The position numbers and the translations under genes are program-made. The notes beneath the pieces were generated by a model. That model did no database searches. It had not been told where the DNA came from and saw only the letters and a list, made by a program, of their open reading frames with translations. Positions 62,901 to 64,000 of a stretch of 64,000 nt of DNA are shown here, piece by piece; within the stretch, counting starts at the first letter, position 1, and every line of letters starts with the position of its first letter. Source of the DNA: Nonomuraea endophytica (GTDB lineage: Bacteria > Actinomycetota > Actinomycetes > Streptosporangiales > Streptosporangiaceae); contig NZ_JACHIN010000001.1 in assembly GCF_014203235.1 (NCBI RefSeq), positions 434,001-498,000 of the forward strand, read 5' to 3'.

Positions 62901-64000
62901 TCAGCCGAGAATCCGGTCCACCGCCCTGGCGGCGGCCTGTCCGTCGTCCAGGGGGCAGTACTTCTCCAGGAAGGCCGCGTCGTAGCCGATCTCGGCCGCC
63001 CTGACCGCCGCGACCAGTTCCCCCGTGGTGGCGGCCACCGGGCCCGGCGTGCCGTCGGCGTAGTCGAGGTAGAGGCCGCGTACGTGGTCGCGGTAGTTGG
63101 CCAGGTCGGGCGCGAAGAACACCATGGGCCGGCCGGTCACCGCGAAGTCGAACAGCGCGGCCGAGTAGTCGGTGACGAACACGTCGGCCAGGCCCAGCAG
63201 GTGGGCCATCTCCGGGTAGGCGCTGACGTCGATCGCGAAGCCGGGCTCGCCGAGCGGCTGCATGGCGTCCGCGGCTTTGGAGTGGGCGCGGACCAGGAGC
63301 ACGTGGTCATCGCCCAGCCCTTCGCGCATCTCGGCCAGGTCCGGCATGAGGTTCATCCGGTAGAGGTCGCCCCGGCCGATCTCGTCGTCACGCCACGTGG
63401 GCGCGTACAGGATGGTCTTCTTGCCCGGCGGGACGCCGAGCCGCTCCCTCAGGCCCTCGGCGGGCGGGCGGCGCAGCTGGTCGTTGCGGGGCTGGCCGAC
63501 CTCGGCGATCTCGCCCCGGTAGCCGAAGGCGCGGCGGAAGACCTCGCTGCAGTACGGGCTGGGCGACAGCAGCAGGTCCCACCTGGCGACGTCGTCGGCC
63601 AGGCGCCTGGCGTAGTCGACGGCGGCCGGGAACGTGTGCCGCCTGGCGTCGAACCCGATCGTCTTCAGCGGGGTCCCGTGCCAGGTCTGGACGTACTTCT
63701 GGCCCTCGCGGGCGACGAACCACTCGGGCGCGCAGTCGTTGGAGACGATGAGCGCCGCCCTGGCCAGCGCCTCGACGTGCGCGGCGCTGCCGCTGAGCAC
63801 GGTGCGCGCGCCGGGGGGCGGCTCGAACCGGCCGTCCGCGGTGACCCAGACGCACTCCCGCGCGTCGCCCCTGCGGCGCAGCTCCTCGTAGATCGCGCGG
63901 GGGTTGTCGGAGTATTGGCGGCCCTCCCAGGACTCGAAGACCGCGAGGTCGAGGACGGGCAGGGCGCGCAGGCGCGGATAGTCCTTCTCCAGGGCCCGCT
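62901..64000 (-). CDS. TagF-type glycerophosphotransferase, 5' part beyond window
   Basis: About 366 C-terminal residues are visible (the frame stays open to 64000). LDLAVFESWEGRQYSDNPR, TWHGTPLKTIGFD, LYAPTWRDDEI, LVRAHSKAAD and FVTDYSAALFDFAVTGRPMVFF mark a TagB/TagF polymerase. The missing part may hold a GT2 domain as in the two downstream genes. It lies 81 bp before the next giant gene and is the first visible gene of the leftward wall-polymer operon. Confidence 0.85.
   Translation of the reverse strand, partial: RALEKDYPRLRALPVLDLAVFESWEGRQYSDNPRAIYEELRRRGDARECVWVTADGRFEPPPGARTVLSGSAAHVEALARAALIVSNDCAPEWFVAREGQKYVQTWHGTPLKTIGFDARRHTFPAAVDYARRLADDVARWDLLLSPSPYCSEVFRRAFGYRGEIAEVGQPRNDQLRRPPAEGLRERLGVPPGKKTILYAPTWRDDEIGRGDLYRMNLMPDLAEMREGLGDDHVLLVRAHSKAADAMQPLGEPGFAIDVSAYPEMAHLLGLADVFVTDYSAALFDFAVTGRPMVFFAPDLANYRDHVRGLYLDYADGTPGPVAATTGELVAAVRAAEIGYDAAFLEKYCPLDDGQAAARAVDRILG

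Overview
This window is very GC-rich DNA from an actinomycete. Genes are dense, frequently start with GTG or TTG, and are often joined by ATGA or GTGA overlaps. A WhiB-like protein, a SARP-type regulator, a DrrAB-type exporter, an F420-type oxidoreductase and teichoic-acid polymerases fit a filamentous actinomycete. A Streptosporangiaceae/Nonomuraea-like host is my best guess, from the overall look and not from a search. I recognise no rRNA, tRNA, CRISPR array or intact insertion sequence.

Layout. 0-3 kb: a truncated secreted GHL10-type hydrolase diverges from a GH3 hexosaminidase coupled to an RpiR regulator (cell-wall sugar recycling). 3-9 kb: an Lrp regulator, an F420-type oxidoreductase with a deaminase, a winged-helix protein, a coupled HTH-ABC exporter operon, and folD. 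9-16 kb: a LacI regulator faces a GH38 alpha-mannosidase / His-rich protein / ROK kinase operon across two LacI-type palindromes. 16-23 kb: purH, purN, a perM-like membrane gene, sucD and sucC, an order shared with mycobacteria as I recall it. 23-27 kb: two tandem secreted paralogues, a terminator running into a 19-bp tandem repeat array, galE and an L,D-transpeptidase.

27-31.4 kb is an accessory stretch: Uma2 protein, a MerR/SDR divergent pair with a probably leaderless promoter, a lower-GC patch with an orphan SUKH-like immunity gene, and an APH-like kinase. 31.5-41 kb: pcrA, a PIG-L deacetylase, a WhiB-CPBP pair, a SARP/NB-ARC regulator coupled to a zinc-peptidase lipoprotein, an ArsR-type regulator and a glutamate-cysteine ligase-like enzyme. 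41.8-45.7 kb: a two-component system whose kinase begins with a PspC domain, divergent from a PspC/LiaF-like membrane protein. 45.7-50.2 kb: a form-II CO-dehydrogenase-like molybdenum hydroxylase operon with a CoxG-like protein.

50.2-64 kb is a wall-polymer locus. A GT2-TagF fusion coupled to a GT4 glycosyltransferase points right. It converges on a left-pointing operon of a partial TagF-type gene, two giant three-part GT2/beta-module/TagF proteins, a CDP-alcohol phosphotransferase and a sulfotransferase. This suggests a teichoic-acid-like polymer, possibly sulfated, and is the most interesting candidate system in the window.
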